A DNA stretch of 64,000 nt from Chitinophaga sp. Ak27 (GCF_012726295.1 NZ_JABAOB010000001.1:1674001-1738000), one strand, 5' to 3'. Shown: positions 1 to 9,365, numbered from the stretch's first letter. Translations and numbers: made by a program. The notes: generated by a model not told the origin, from the sequence alone.

Positions 1-189
1 CCTGTAATTTATTTTTCGCAAGATAAATGAATACACTTTGCCCCGCTTCCGGAGTTATCCACATTGTTGGAAACCCGATGGGAAAAGAAAGGATATAACT
101 TTTATATTTGGCTCGCAAAGGAAACCTGTGGGAAATATTTTACCAGAAGAATCGTTTTAAACGCATATTCAAGACATAACAGCTATAGC

Positions 190-3100
190 ATGCAATTTAT
201 AAGAAAAGTTTTTATTCCCGGACATCTGTACTTATCTATCCTGGCGTTTGCCGGTGCGGGTTTGGCGGGGATGCCTGCTGCACAGGCACAGCAAACACGC
301 GTATATACAGACCCGGAAAAAGTATTCAAGGACGCACAGCAATATTTCCAACAAGAGAAATATGCCGTGTCCATGCAGCTTTTCAAGCAAACTATCGATA
401 ACATCGACTACTTTCACGAAACCAACCGTGACCTGGTTAAAGCAGATGCCTTCTATTATTATACCATCTGCACCCTGAAACTGCAACAGGACAACGCAGA
501 AAAACAGGCGCTGGAATTCCTGAAATTAGCCAACAACAATGCCCGTGAAGAACTGGTCAGCTACCAGCTGGCTAAATACTACTTCCGCCAGAATAAACTC
601 AAAGAGGCCATTCCCCTCTACGAAAAAGCCAATATCGAAAATCTCTCCAACGCAGAAATCGCAGAAGCTAAATTCGAACTGGCCTATTGCTATTTCAACC
701 TGAAAGACTTCGACAAAGCCCAGCCCCTGTTTGCTTCCATCAAAGAGGTACCGGGCAAATACAGCATTCCTGCCAACTACTACTATGGCTTCATCTGTTA
801 CTATAAACACCAGTACAGCGAAGCCCTCAGCAGCTTCCAGAAAGTAGTGAACGAACCTAAATACAGCAACGTAGTACCTTACTATATTGCTGAAATTTAC
901 TACTTCCAGGGCAAAACAGACCAGCTGATTGCCTATACAGAACCACTGTTGCAAAAAGGCGGACAATATTACGAAGCCGAACTGAAACAACTGCTGGGTA
1001 AAGCATACTTCGAAAAAAAGGAGTACAAAAAAGCACTCCCTTACCTGCAGGACTTCCAGGACAACGCAGACGAAGTAAGAAATGAAGACATCTACCAACT
1101 GTCTTACGCCTACTATCAAACCAATAACCTGACGAAAGCAATCAGCGGCTTTAAACAGCTGAGTAGCTCGAAAGACTCACTTGGACAGAACTCTATGTAC
1201 CTGCTGGGCGATTGCTATCTCCGCACCGGTCAGAAAGCAAATGCCCGCAATGCCTTTGCCTTCTGCGCCAACAACAGCTCCAATGCTGCCCAACAGGAAA
1301 TTTCCCGATTTAACTATGGTAAATTGTCCTATGAACTGGGATATCCCGATGCGGCCCTTAATGAGCTCACCCAGTTCGTTAAAACATATCCACAATCGGC
1401 CTACAACAAGGAAGCCAGGGAAATACTCGTGAACCTGTTCATGAACAGCAACAACTACAAAGATGGTTTAGCTACCATTGAGATGATTCCCGATAAAAAT
1501 CCTACGGTGCTGAAAGCCTACCAGAAAGTAGCCTATGGACGCGCCACCCAGCTGATCAACGATCAACAACTGGCTGAAGCCGACCGCCTGCTGGACATCG
1601 CCATCAGCCAGCCTTATGATCCACAAATCAAACAACTGGCGCACTTCTGGAAAGCAGAAATTGCCCTCCGCCAAAATAAAACAGAACCGGCCATCACTAA
1701 CCTGAACGCCTATCTGAGCAATACCGCGCCTGTATCCGGCGAAGCCAATGCACAAACAGCCAGCTACAACCTCGGTTATAGCCTCCTGAAACAAAATAAA
1801 TACACAGAAGCACTGCCTTACTTTGAATCAGCTCAGAAAAGCAGCGGCCCGAATGCCGCACGCATTGCCACCGACGCCGCCCTCCGCAGCGCCGATTGCT
1901 ACTATATGCTCCGCCAATTCCCTAAGGCACTTTCGCTCTACGACCGGATCATCAGCAATAATGAACCCGGCGCCGACTACGCCACTTACCAGAAAGCGGT
2001 AATCCTCGGCCTGCAGGGCAAACAAAGTGAGAAACTGGCACTGCTCAAACAACTGGGCAACAAGTTCCCCAGCTCCGGCTTTAATAACGAAACAGATATA
2101 GAAATAGCCAATACCTATCTCTCCCAGGAAAAATATACAGAAGCGATTCCCTTCCTGGAAAATGTATTGCAAAAACAACCCAACGGTCCCAACGCCCCCA
2201 GAGCGCTGCTGAAGCTGGGATTGAGCTATTACAATAAAGACAACGACAGCAAGGCAATGTCCTACTACCGCCAGGTAGTGGAAAAATTCCCCGGATCTCC
2301 GGAAGCAAATGAAGCGCTGCAAAGCATCAAATCTATCTATGTAAGCCAGGGTAAAACAGACGACTATGTAGCCTTCCTGAAAGCCAACGGCAGAACAGTT
2401 ACCGCCTCCGCGGAAGATTCCATCTCCTACGCAGCTGCAGAAGCAAGATTCACGGCCAACGACTGCGCAGGCGCTACAGCAGGTTTCAATAGCTATATCC
2501 AGAAGTATCCTAACGGACAATTTATTTTACCAGCTTACTTCTATAAAGCTGAATGCGCCTATAACAACAAAGACTATACGGCTGCACTGCCTGCCTACGA
2601 ATTTGTGTTATCACGCAACAACAGCCTGTATGCAGAAAGATCTGCACTCCAGGCCGCCAATATCAACTTCTACCAGGTTAAAAATTATGATAAGGCGCGG
2701 AACTACTACCTGCAACTGCAAGATCTGGCCACCAGCAAGGAAAACAGCCTCGCCGCCACCAGGGGATTACTCCGCAGTAACTACCAGCTGAAACGCTGGG
2801 ATGAAGTATCCAACTACGCCGAAATGTTGCTGGCTGCCGCCAACATCAGTACAGACGACCAGATCATTGCCCACTTCTATCGCGGTAAAGCGGTACAACA
2901 GGCAAAGGACTATGCTGCCGCTATCACCGAATTCAAAACGGTAGCCAACATGACCAAGTCTGAAACTGGCGCGGAAGCCCGCTATAGTATCGCCGATTGC
3001 TACCTGCAACAAAATGAACTGGATGCCGCTGAGAAAGCCGGTTTTGATGTGATTAAAAATACGCCCTCCTACGAATACTGGGTGGCTAAATCATATATCC

Positions 3101-3267
3101 TGCTGGGTGATGTATATGCCCGTCAGCAAGACTTTTTCAACGCTAAAGCCACTTACCAGAGTATTGTTACCAACAGTACCATTCCTGAACTGAAACAGGA
3201 AGCAAAAGATAAGCTGGCCAAAGTGGAAGCAGAAGAAAAAGCAGCGGGTAAGAAACCGAAGAAATAA
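190..3267 (+). CDS. Secreted tetratricopeptide-repeat protein
   Basis: Encodes about 1025 residues. The frame is open further upstream to a TTG at 64, but the ATG at 190 opens a clean signal peptide: basic MQFIRK, a hydrophobic stretch, and an AQA cleavage site near residue 33. I therefore start it at 190. The mature protein is almost wholly tandem 34-residue TPR helices, rich in Tyr/Ala/Asn with repeated A...YY..A patterns, ending in a Lys/Glu-rich tail. Such proteins are periplasmic or outer-membrane scaffolds. It lies 19 bp upstream of an outer-membrane barrel gene on the same strand, so the two probably form an operon and may act together. The exact partner and role cannot be read from the sequence. 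Confidence 0.85.
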   Translation: MQFIRKVFIPGHLYLSILAFAGAGLAGMPAAQAQQTRVYTDPEKVFKDAQQYFQQEKYAVSMQLFKQTIDNIDYFHETNRDLVKADAFYYYTICTLKLQQDNAEKQALEFLKLANNNAREELVSYQLAKYYFRQNKLKEAIPLYEKANIENLSNAEIAEAKFELAYCYFNLKDFDKAQPLFASIKEVPGKYSIPANYYYGFICYYKHQYSEALSSFQKVVNEPKYSNVVPYYIAEIYYFQGKTDQLIAYTEPLLQKGGQYYEAELKQLLGKAYFEKKEYKKALPYLQDFQDNADEVRNEDIYQLSYAYYQTNNLTKAISGFKQLSSSKDSLGQNSMYLLGDCYLRTGQKANARNAFAFCANNSSNAAQQEISRFNYGKLSYELGYPDAALNELTQFVKTYPQSAYNKEAREILVNLFMNSNNYKDGLATIEMIPDKNPTVLKAYQKVAYGRATQLINDQQLAEADRLLDIAISQPYDPQIKQLAHFWKAEIALRQNKTEPAITNLNAYLSNTAPVSGEANAQTASYNLGYSLLKQNKYTEALPYFESAQKSSGPNAARIATDAALRSADCYYMLRQFPKALSLYDRIISNNEPGADYATYQKAVILGLQGKQSEKLALLKQLGNKFPSSGFNNETDIEIANTYLSQEKYTEAIPFLENVLQKQPNGPNAPRALLKLGLSYYNKDNDSKAMSYYRQVVEKFPGSPEANEALQSIKSIYVSQGKTDDYVAFLKANGRTVTASAEDSISYAAAEARFTANDCAGATAGFNSYIQKYPNGQFILPAYFYKAECAYNNKDYTAALPAYEFVLSRNNSLYAERSALQAANINFYQVKNYDKARNYYLQLQDLATSKENSLAATRGLLRSNYQLKRWDEVSNYAEMLLAAANISTDDQIIAHFYRGKAVQQAKDYAAAITEFKTVANMTKSETGAEARYSIADCYLQQNELDAAEKAGFDVIKNTPSYEYWVAKSYILLGDVYARQQDFFNAKATYQSIVTNSTIPELKQEAKDKLAKVEAEEKAAGKKPKK

Positions 3268-3286
3268 CATTTAAGCGCAACAAAGC

Positions 3287-4936
3287 ATGAACATTCCAAC
3301 AACATATAGTAAACGTACTTTCATCATCTCCACGCTGGGATTAGCCGGATTGTTGTCGTCGCAACAGGTCCTGGCCCAGGAACCGCTGAAGCAGGAAACG
3401 ATCGACATCATTTCCACTAACCAGCCTAAACTGCGCGATGCCTATAAACTCAATCTCACAGCTTCCCTGCCAGGCATTGATACCAGCAGACCGTCGCTGA
3501 AATACCAGATACCGGCACTGAACCTGAACTTCATGTACCAGGCCATGCCCCTGAAACCGCTTGCACTGGGAAAAGATTCGCTCTCCTATCTCCAGAATAA
3601 TTTTGTGAAACTGGGCTATGGCAACTATAAAACGCCTTATGTACAGGCAGGATTCGGAAGCGGCAGGCAAAACCTCTATAACTACGGCCTGTATGTAAAC
3701 TATACCGGCTCCAAAGGAAAAGAGATTCCCGACCAGGATTACAGCAACCTCAACGTGCTGGCAGCCGGTACTTATCTGGCGCCCAAACTCCGCTTCGACG
3801 GAAGCATAGGATACGACCGCAATACCGTGCATTATTATGGCTATGGACACGATACGGCCAACTATAAAAAGAAAGATATAGAGCAAACGTTCAACCAGGT
3901 AACCGCTTCTGTAGGCATGCAGAACCGCCCACAGAACGATTGGGCCTTTACTTTTCAACCTACAGTGAAGTTTATCCTGTTTAACGACTCCTATAAGCGC
4001 ACCGAAAATACTTTCCTGCTGAAAGTACCTGTGAAAAAACAAGTATTTGAAGATATCTATGTTGGCGTAGAAGGCGTATTCGATTTGTCGACCTACAAAG
4101 AAGACAACAACCGCGCTATCAACAACAACATTGCGGCCATCCACCCTGCAGTAGACATCATCAAGCCGGGCTTTGTACTCCATGCCGGCGTAAACCCTAC
4201 CTGGTCTGACAGCAAGTTTTACCTGTTGCCCGACATCGTGAATGAGTCGCACCTGATCCGCAAAAAACTGATCCTGAGTAGTGGATGGATCTCTTACTTT
4301 GAAAAGAATTCTTACCGTAACCTGGCCAACAAAAATCCATTCCTGGCCGGATTACCCGGAGAAATGCTGAATACCCGCGTGGAAGAAAAATATACCGGTA
4401 TCAAAGGTACGCTGGGCAGCCATTTCAACTATAACACCAAATTCGCTTCCGTTACCTGGTACAACCTGCCGCTGTTTGTAAACGATAGCGCCGATACCAA
4501 AAAATTCACTACCCGCAACGAAACAATGCTGCGCGCTTTTCAACTGCACGGCGAAATCGGGTATATCGAAGAAGAGAAATTCCAGGCAAGGGTAAGCTTC
4601 GACTGGTATAATTATAACAAGCAGGAAACAGAAGTACAACCCTGGCACCTGCCTGCATTCCAGGGCGACTTGTATGTACAATACACCCTCGCTAAAAAAC
4701 TACACCTGAATGCAGACCTCTTTGCGCTGAGCGGCAGCTATTATCAGCTCCCGAACAAAGATTTCGGTAAAACCAAGGGTGCCTGGGACCTCAATGCCGG
4801 CGCCTCTTATGATATCAGTAAAAACTTTGGCTTGTGGGTGAATGCCAATAATATCTTTAATTCACATTATCAACGTTATTACCTCTATCCAACTTATGGT
4901 TTCAATATTGTGGGTGGGGTGCTAATAAAGTTTTAA
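3287..4936 (+). CDS. Outer-membrane beta-barrel protein (TonB-receptor-like barrel, no plug)
   Basis: 549 residues with a signal peptide that ends at VLA, residue 30. The rest is alternating amphipathic strands with many aromatic girdle residues and ends in GGVLIKF, a terminal strand with a C-terminal Phe as in outer-membrane barrels. The C-terminal third (LNAGASYDISKNFGLWVNANNIFN) resembles the last strands of TonB-dependent receptors, but there is no N-terminal plug domain or TonB box, so it is not a normal receptor. It directly follows the secreted TPR gene (19-bp gap), and a strong hairpin terminator follows it. The assignment as a barrel is firm. The substrate or partner is unknown; a structural partner of the TPR protein is an inference from position. 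Confidence 0.8.
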   Translation: MNIPTTYSKRTFIISTLGLAGLLSSQQVLAQEPLKQETIDIISTNQPKLRDAYKLNLTASLPGIDTSRPSLKYQIPALNLNFMYQAMPLKPLALGKDSLSYLQNNFVKLGYGNYKTPYVQAGFGSGRQNLYNYGLYVNYTGSKGKEIPDQDYSNLNVLAAGTYLAPKLRFDGSIGYDRNTVHYYGYGHDTANYKKKDIEQTFNQVTASVGMQNRPQNDWAFTFQPTVKFILFNDSYKRTENTFLLKVPVKKQVFEDIYVGVEGVFDLSTYKEDNNRAINNNIAAIHPAVDIIKPGFVLHAGVNPTWSDSKFYLLPDIVNESHLIRKKLILSSGWISYFEKNSYRNLANKNPFLAGLPGEMLNTRVEEKYTGIKGTLGSHFNYNTKFASVTWYNLPLFVNDSADTKKFTTRNETMLRAFQLHGEIGYIEEEKFQARVSFDWYNYNKQETEVQPWHLPAFQGDLYVQYTLAKKLHLNADLFALSGSYYQLPNKDFGKTKGAWDLNAGASYDISKNFGLWVNANNIFNSHYQRYYLYPTYGFNIVGGVLIKF

Positions 4937-4964
4937 CTTAGCTATCAGCCGTTGGCTTTTAGCT

Positions 4965-5007
4965 AAACAAAAATGCAGCGGACATACACTTCGCTGCATT
5001 TTTGTTT
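4965..5007. terminator. Strong bidirectional hairpin terminator
   Basis: Perfect 16-bp inverted repeat: arm 4965-4980 (AAACAAAAATGCAGCG) and arm 4992-5007, with an 11-nt loop. The A-rich outer left arm and T-rich outer right arm make it work in both directions. It sits 28 bp after the stop of the barrel gene. Confidence 0.85.
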
Positions 5008-5042
5008 AAGCGAATAGCCAAATACACCAATGATTCTTAACA

Positions 5043-5077
5043 GCCTTAAGCTGCCCGACATATCGGTAGCTTAAGGC
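5043..5077. repeat. Hairpin in the leader of the HU-like gene
   Basis: Perfect 10-bp arms, GCCTTAAGCT at 5043-5052 and its complement at 5068-5077. Inside the loop is a second small stem, CCGA-cata-TCGG. It ends 18 bp before the ATG at 5096. There is no T-run, so it does not look like a terminator. It may be a leader structure or a protein-binding site. Confidence 0.55.
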
Positions 5078-5095
5078 CCAAAGCGAAGCACTATA

Positions 5096-6040
5096 ATGAT
5101 CCTTCAGCAATACATACACGAAGTGCTGTTTAAACAACGGGTTTGCGTAGTACCCCACCTGGGCACCTTTTCCGTACAACATTTCCCGGCACACTACAAT
5201 ACCGGCACACAAACGTTGACGCCTCCCCGTGAACAGGTAATGTTTACGCAACAGTGGCAAGATGACGGTTCCTGCCTGGAATGGATTGCCCTGAAGGAAA
5301 ACCTGGTACCTGCTGTGGCCCAGCGTAAGCTTGAAAAATACCTGGAAGAGCTGAAAGCCAGCCTGCAGTCAGGCACTCCCCTGGTACTACCCGGGATAGG
5401 TCAGCTCCAGGGCGACTTTGCCGGCAATATTCATTTCCATGCGGAAGAATTACCAATATCCCGCGATACGCTCGATATTGTGCCATTGTCGCGTCCCGAT
5501 CAGAAATCGGCGCCGCCGCCATCATCTCTACCTGAGCCACCGGTATCTGCTACAGAACCTATCATGACTCCGGAAGTGGAGGAAACACTGGAAGCATTAA
5601 CGGAAGAAAGTGGATTTAAATGGTGGTGGGCCGCTATTCCTGCTGCCGCTCTCATCATAGGCATAGCGGTATGGTGGTACGTTTCGGGCATATCGCCCGC
5701 TGTTTCGTCGTCGGCCCCTTCTACCAATGCCGATACCGTTACCCTTAAGCAACCGGTAGCTCCTGCAGTAGATTCAGCACAACAGGCCATAGCTGATTCT
5801 ATAGCCAATGCCAGTAAGGAAATCACCTATTATGCAGTGATAGATAAATACAAGGACAGCAGCAACGCCGTATCTAACCAGAAACGGCAGCGCGCTTGGA
5901 GAAAACTGGAGTTGGTGATCTATAAAAAAGATGGCATGTTCAAACTGGCGTTGCCATTGCATTCTGTTGCAGCCGATACTACGCAGCAACTCAATAAAGT
6001 AAAAGAAACATTTAACAGGGCCTACCTGGAGTTCCCATAA
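5096..6040 (+). CDS. HU-CCDC81-like domain membrane protein
   Basis: 314 residues. The N-terminal ~130 residues (MILQQYIHEVLFKQRVCVVP, then G.FSVQ and a second G.G.L segment) look like the tandem bacterial HU/CCDC81 domains that Bacteroidota place at the N-terminus of membrane proteins. A Pro/Ser-rich linker follows, then one membrane segment (WWAAIPAAALIIGIAVWWYV), then an Ala/Ser linker and a short basic C-terminal domain. I do not see a convincing SPOR domain, which family members often carry at this end. Orientation is presumably HU domain in the cytoplasm and tail in the periplasm, which fits a link between the cell interior and the envelope or division site. The family call is from pattern recognition; the function is inference. 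Confidence 0.7.
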   Translation: MILQQYIHEVLFKQRVCVVPHLGTFSVQHFPAHYNTGTQTLTPPREQVMFTQQWQDDGSCLEWIALKENLVPAVAQRKLEKYLEELKASLQSGTPLVLPGIGQLQGDFAGNIHFHAEELPISRDTLDIVPLSRPDQKSAPPPSSLPEPPVSATEPIMTPEVEETLEALTEESGFKWWWAAIPAAALIIGIAVWWYVSGISPAVSSSAPSTNADTVTLKQPVAPAVDSAQQAIADSIANASKEITYYAVIDKYKDSSNAVSNQKRQRAWRKLELVIYKKDGMFKLALPLHSVAADTTQQLNKVKETFNRAYLEFP

Positions 6041-6940
6041 TCAGGGTTTCATTTCTCCGGCCACTATTTCCAGCCCCTCTGCGAAAGTACGGGGCTGGTA
6101 TCCCAGCTCTTTTTCCGCCTTATCAATAAGTAATCCCGTTTTTGTTGGCCGGGCAGCCGGCTGGGCCAGGGTTTTGGCGCTGATCTTTTCCACCAGGGAG
6201 GTGTCTAGCTTGAAGAATTCGGCCGTTTTTATAGCCATATCATAAGGAGTCAAAATTTCATTTCCGGAAATATTGAAGATACCGGTGGCTTTCTTATTTG
6301 CAATCAGCAAACAACCTTTAGCCAAGTCATGACACAACGTAGGCGTACGCCACTGGTCATCTACTACCTTCACTTTCTTGCCCTGCTGTAAATTATTTTT
6401 CACCCAGGTAATCATGTTATTGCGATGCGGGTCAGCTACTACGCCATATACCAGCACCGTACGTACAATCGCCCATTGCAGTTTGCTGTTTACCACCAAA
6501 CGCTCTGCCGCTACTTTACTGGTACCATAATAGTTAATAGGATTTACCGTAGCATCTTCCCCATAGGGCCCCTGCAAACCATCGAACACAAAATCGGTAG
6601 ATAAAAACAGGAAGAAGGCATTACAGCTTTCTGCCGCATGCACCAGGTAACGGGTAGCGCCAACATTAGTATCCCAGCAGGCGTCTTTGTTTTTCTCACA
6701 GTCGTCTACCTGCGACATAGCGCCGCCATGAATAATAATATCCGGCTGATGCTTTTCCACCAGCTGCTTTACGCTGCCGGCATCCCGGAGATTCACCGCC
6801 TCATAGGTGTATTTATCCCGCAAAGGAAAACGATTCGGGCCCCTGCCGGTTGCTATCACGTCATATTTTCCATCTTGCAGAAAAAGTGGGATCAAATGCT
6901 GTCCCAATAATCCGTTACTTCCAGTTATAAGTACCTTCAT
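6041..6940 (-). CDS. RmlD-like NAD(P)-dependent sugar reductase (SDR superfamily)
   Basis: 299 residues of the extended short-chain dehydrogenase fold. The nucleotide-binding GSNGLLG is at residues 7-13, followed by the LSTDFVFDG strand and the catalytic YYGTSK (YxxxK). The closest type is dTDP-4-dehydrorhamnose reductase, the last step of dTDP-rhamnose synthesis, but no rmlA, B or C genes are nearby. A general NAD-dependent epimerase/reductase role is therefore equally possible. Its stop codon abuts that of the HU-like gene (converging at 6040/6041). Upstream on the minus strand is a TATCTTTA -7-like box at 6966-6959, with a -33-like TTTA supplied by the adjacent palindromic repeat. Confidence 0.75.
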   Translation of the reverse strand: MKVLITGSNGLLGQHLIPLFLQDGKYDVIATGRGPNRFPLRDKYTYEAVNLRDAGSVKQLVEKHQPDIIIHGGAMSQVDDCEKNKDACWDTNVGATRYLVHAAESCNAFFLFLSTDFVFDGLQGPYGEDATVNPINYYGTSKVAAERLVVNSKLQWAIVRTVLVYGVVADPHRNNMITWVKNNLQQGKKVKVVDDQWRTPTLCHDLAKGCLLIANKKATGIFNISGNEILTPYDMAIKTAEFFKLDTSLVEKISAKTLAQPAARPTKTGLLIDKAEKELGYQPRTFAEGLEIVAGEMKP

Positions 6941-6958
6941 GTTCGTTTAGGGTATTTT

Positions 6959-6989
6959 TAAAGATAAGGAAAAAAGCAGAAAGCATAAA
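6959..6989 (-). promoter_or_regulatory. Candidate promoter for the RmlD-like gene
   Basis: On the minus strand TTTA (6989-6986) is followed after exactly 19 bp by TATCTTTA (6966-6959). The Bacteroidota consensus is TTTG-N19-TAnnTTTG. The -33 element lies inside the arm of the palindromic repeat at 6972-7098. Confidence 0.45.
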
Positions 6990-7098
6990 GCAGAAAGCAA
7001 AAAGCTATTGTGGAGAAGAACTTAGCGAGTATTGAATAATTCGCTTTAATCCCTCTCCACAATAGCTTTTTGCTTTCTGCTTTAAGCTTTCCGCTCTT
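6972..7098. repeat. Heptamer-built palindromic intergenic repeat, copy A
   Basis: Arms 6972-7016 and 7054-7098 (45 nt each) pair with about three mismatches. Each arm is a run of AAAGCNN heptamers (AAAGCAG, AAAGCAT, AAAGCAG, AAAGCAA, AAAGCTA) followed by a TTGTGGAGA core. The loop carries AGCGA...TCGCT. The right arm ends 2 bp from the stop codon of the prolyl oligopeptidase gene. The core and loop are shared with copies at 47.8, 56.8 and 61.5 kb. Confidence 0.85.
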
Positions 7099-7100
7099 CC

Positions 7101-9227
7101 TTACTTCGGTTGCATCCCCAAATTAAACATCGTAAAGGCCCATACATCCGTGGCTTCATCGATCAGTTTGGAGGTGGGTTTACCCGCTCCATGTCCTGCC
7201 TGTGTTTCAATACGGATGAGTGTTGGGTTGGGTCCTGCATTAGCTGCCTGCAGGGTAGCCGCAAACTTGAAAGAGTGTGCAGGTACCACCCGGTCGTCAT
7301 GATCTGCCGTGGTCACCAATGTAGCGGGATATGATGTTCCTGGCTTCAGGTTATGCAGCGGCGAATATTTCAGCAGGTAAGGGAACTGGTCAGCATGGTC
7401 GCTGCTGCCATATTCTACCGCCCAGGCCCAGCCAATGGTGAACTTCTGGAAACGCAGCATATCCATTACGCCCACTGCCGGTAAAGCCACCTTAAATAAA
7501 TCCGGACGCTGAGTCATACAGGCGCCTATCAGCAAGCCGCCGTTAGAACCGCCACGGATAGCGATCTTCGAGCTATTAGTATATTTAGCCTGTACCAGGT
7601 ATTCCGCTGCGCCGATAAAGTCGTTGAACACATTTTGCTTCTTATCGAGCATGCCGGCTTTATGCCAGGCTTCTCCATATTCACTGCCGCCTCTCAGTAC
7701 TACTACCGCATATATACCTCCCTGTTCCATGAAATAGAGGTTGGATACGCCAAAACCAGGCGTCATCGGGATGTTAAAACCGCCATAACCATAAATCAGC
7801 ACGGGGTTGTTGCCGTTGAGCTGTATACCTTTCTTATAAGAGAGGAACATCGGCACGCTGGTGCCGTCCGCACTTTTGAAAAATACCTGTTTGGTTTCGT
7901 AGTCGGCAGGTGTAAATTTCACATCCGGTTTGCTATATAAACTGGAAGCGCCGCTGGCGATATCATATTTATATACAGCCGGCGGCGTTACAAAGGAGGT
8001 ATACGTATAGAAGAACTCCTTATCTTCTTTCTTGCCTCCAAATCCGCTGGCAGTACCGATGCCGGGCAGCTTTACCTCATGTTCATATTTTCCTTTATAG
8101 TCATATTGATACACCCGGGTAGCAGCGTCCTTCAGGTAAGACAGGAACATTTTGCCATTGGCGATACTTACACCTTCCAGCGCTTCTTTCTTTTCCGGTA
8201 CAATCACTTTCCAGTTGGTGAGTTCGGGATGCAGGGGATCAATCAGCACCACCTTGTAGTTGGGCGCATCATGGTTGGTGCGCACCAGTAATTTGTCGCC
8301 ATCATTGTCGATAACATCGGGTTCATAATCAAAACCTTTTATCAACAGGGCAAAATCAGTTTGTGCCTGGTTTTGCAGATCGCGGTACCAGAGCTCCCGG
8401 CCAGAGGTACCTTCGGAGGTAGACAGGATCAGGAAGCGTTCATCTTCCGTAACAGATACGCCGGCATTGCGCAGTGGATGCGCTTTATCCACATATATTA
8501 ATGCATCCTTTTCCTGTGGATCGCCCAGCTGATGGTAATATACCTTATGGAATTCATTTTTGCCAGAAAGCTTGCTGGTTTCGATGGGCGCATCATAGCG
8601 ACTATAGTAGAAGCCATTACCCCGCCAGTCGAGGGAACTGAATTTTACCCAATCCAGTTTATCCGACAGTAACTGTTTGGTTTCCACGTCCATTACAAAA
8701 CCTTCCTGCCAGTCGGAACCGGCTTTAGACAACAGGTAGGCGGCATATTTGCCGTCTTTTGAAAAAGACATAACACCCAGGGCGGTGGTACCGGCGGCGG
8801 ATAGTTTATTGGGGTCGAGAAATACTTCCGGGGCGCCTCCCAGGGTGGCGGAACGATAGAGTACTGCCTGGTTCTGTAACCCATCATTTTTATAATAGTA
8901 ATAATATTTACCGTGCTTAACAGGGGCGCCGGTTTTAGGATAGTTCCAGAGTACTTCCAGGCGCTTTTTAATATTATCCCGAAAAGGGATCTGAGAGAGA
9001 TAGTCTTGCGTAACTTTGTTCTCTGCTGCTACCCATGCTTTGGTTTCTTCGCTATGGTCATTTTCCAGCCAGCGGTACGGATCAGCTATTTTTGTACCGT
9101 GATAATCATCTACTGTATCTACTTTTTTTGTTTCCGGGTAAATGATAGCTGGTTGTTGCGCCATTGCTTGTCCGGCTATTAAACTCGCGCTCATAAAGAT
9201 CCACCTCCTATTATTTTTTTTTGGCAT
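7101..9227 (-). CDS. Secreted prolyl oligopeptidase (family S9A)
   Basis: 708 residues. An N-terminal signal peptide (MPKKNNRRW, then a hydrophobic segment ending in QAMAQ) is followed by the typical YPETKKVDTVDDYHGTKIAD start of the S9A family, a seven-bladed propeller, and an alpha/beta-hydrolase domain. The catalytic Ser is in GGSNGG (residue 561), the Asp in DHDDRV, and the His in AGHGAG (residue 679). It cleaves short peptides after proline, here probably in the periplasm. The start at 9227 keeps a proper signal peptide. An internal ATG at 9194 has a striking AGGAGG nine bases upstream, but it would remove the basic part of the signal, so I prefer 9227. Confidence 0.92.
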   Translation of the reverse strand: MPKKNNRRWIFMSASLIAGQAMAQQPAIIYPETKKVDTVDDYHGTKIADPYRWLENDHSEETKAWVAAENKVTQDYLSQIPFRDNIKKRLEVLWNYPKTGAPVKHGKYYYYYKNDGLQNQAVLYRSATLGGAPEVFLDPNKLSAAGTTALGVMSFSKDGKYAAYLLSKAGSDWQEGFVMDVETKQLLSDKLDWVKFSSLDWRGNGFYYSRYDAPIETSKLSGKNEFHKVYYHQLGDPQEKDALIYVDKAHPLRNAGVSVTEDERFLILSTSEGTSGRELWYRDLQNQAQTDFALLIKGFDYEPDVIDNDGDKLLVRTNHDAPNYKVVLIDPLHPELTNWKVIVPEKKEALEGVSIANGKMFLSYLKDAATRVYQYDYKGKYEHEVKLPGIGTASGFGGKKEDKEFFYTYTSFVTPPAVYKYDIASGASSLYSKPDVKFTPADYETKQVFFKSADGTSVPMFLSYKKGIQLNGNNPVLIYGYGGFNIPMTPGFGVSNLYFMEQGGIYAVVVLRGGSEYGEAWHKAGMLDKKQNVFNDFIGAAEYLVQAKYTNSSKIAIRGGSNGGLLIGACMTQRPDLFKVALPAVGVMDMLRFQKFTIGWAWAVEYGSSDHADQFPYLLKYSPLHNLKPGTSYPATLVTTADHDDRVVPAHSFKFAATLQAANAGPNPTLIRIETQAGHGAGKPTSKLIDEATDVWAFTMFNLGMQPK

Positions 9228-9303
9228 GCATAATATTTTTTGAAATTTTTAGCTACTTTGTTTGATGGAAATTAAAAATTTAGGTTATTTCATCAGATAA
9301 CAG

Positions 9304-9333
9304 TTAGAAAACAATTGCAAAATGTTATTTTTG
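9304..9333 (+). promoter_or_regulatory. Candidate promoter of the pfkA-pyk operon
   Basis: The -7 box TATTTTTG at 9326-9333 fits TAnnTTTG fully. An imperfect -33 box, TTAG, lies at 9304-9307 with an 18-bp spacer. The predicted start is about 25 nt before the pfkA ATG. Confidence 0.45.
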
Positions 9334-9365
9334 TGCGCCTTTAAGATATTTTTTTAGCAATTTAT

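Noticed and set aside
64..189. N-terminal extension of the TPR protein from a TTG
   Set aside because: The signal peptide begins at the ATG at 190; the extension is not signal-like and has a near -7 box before it.
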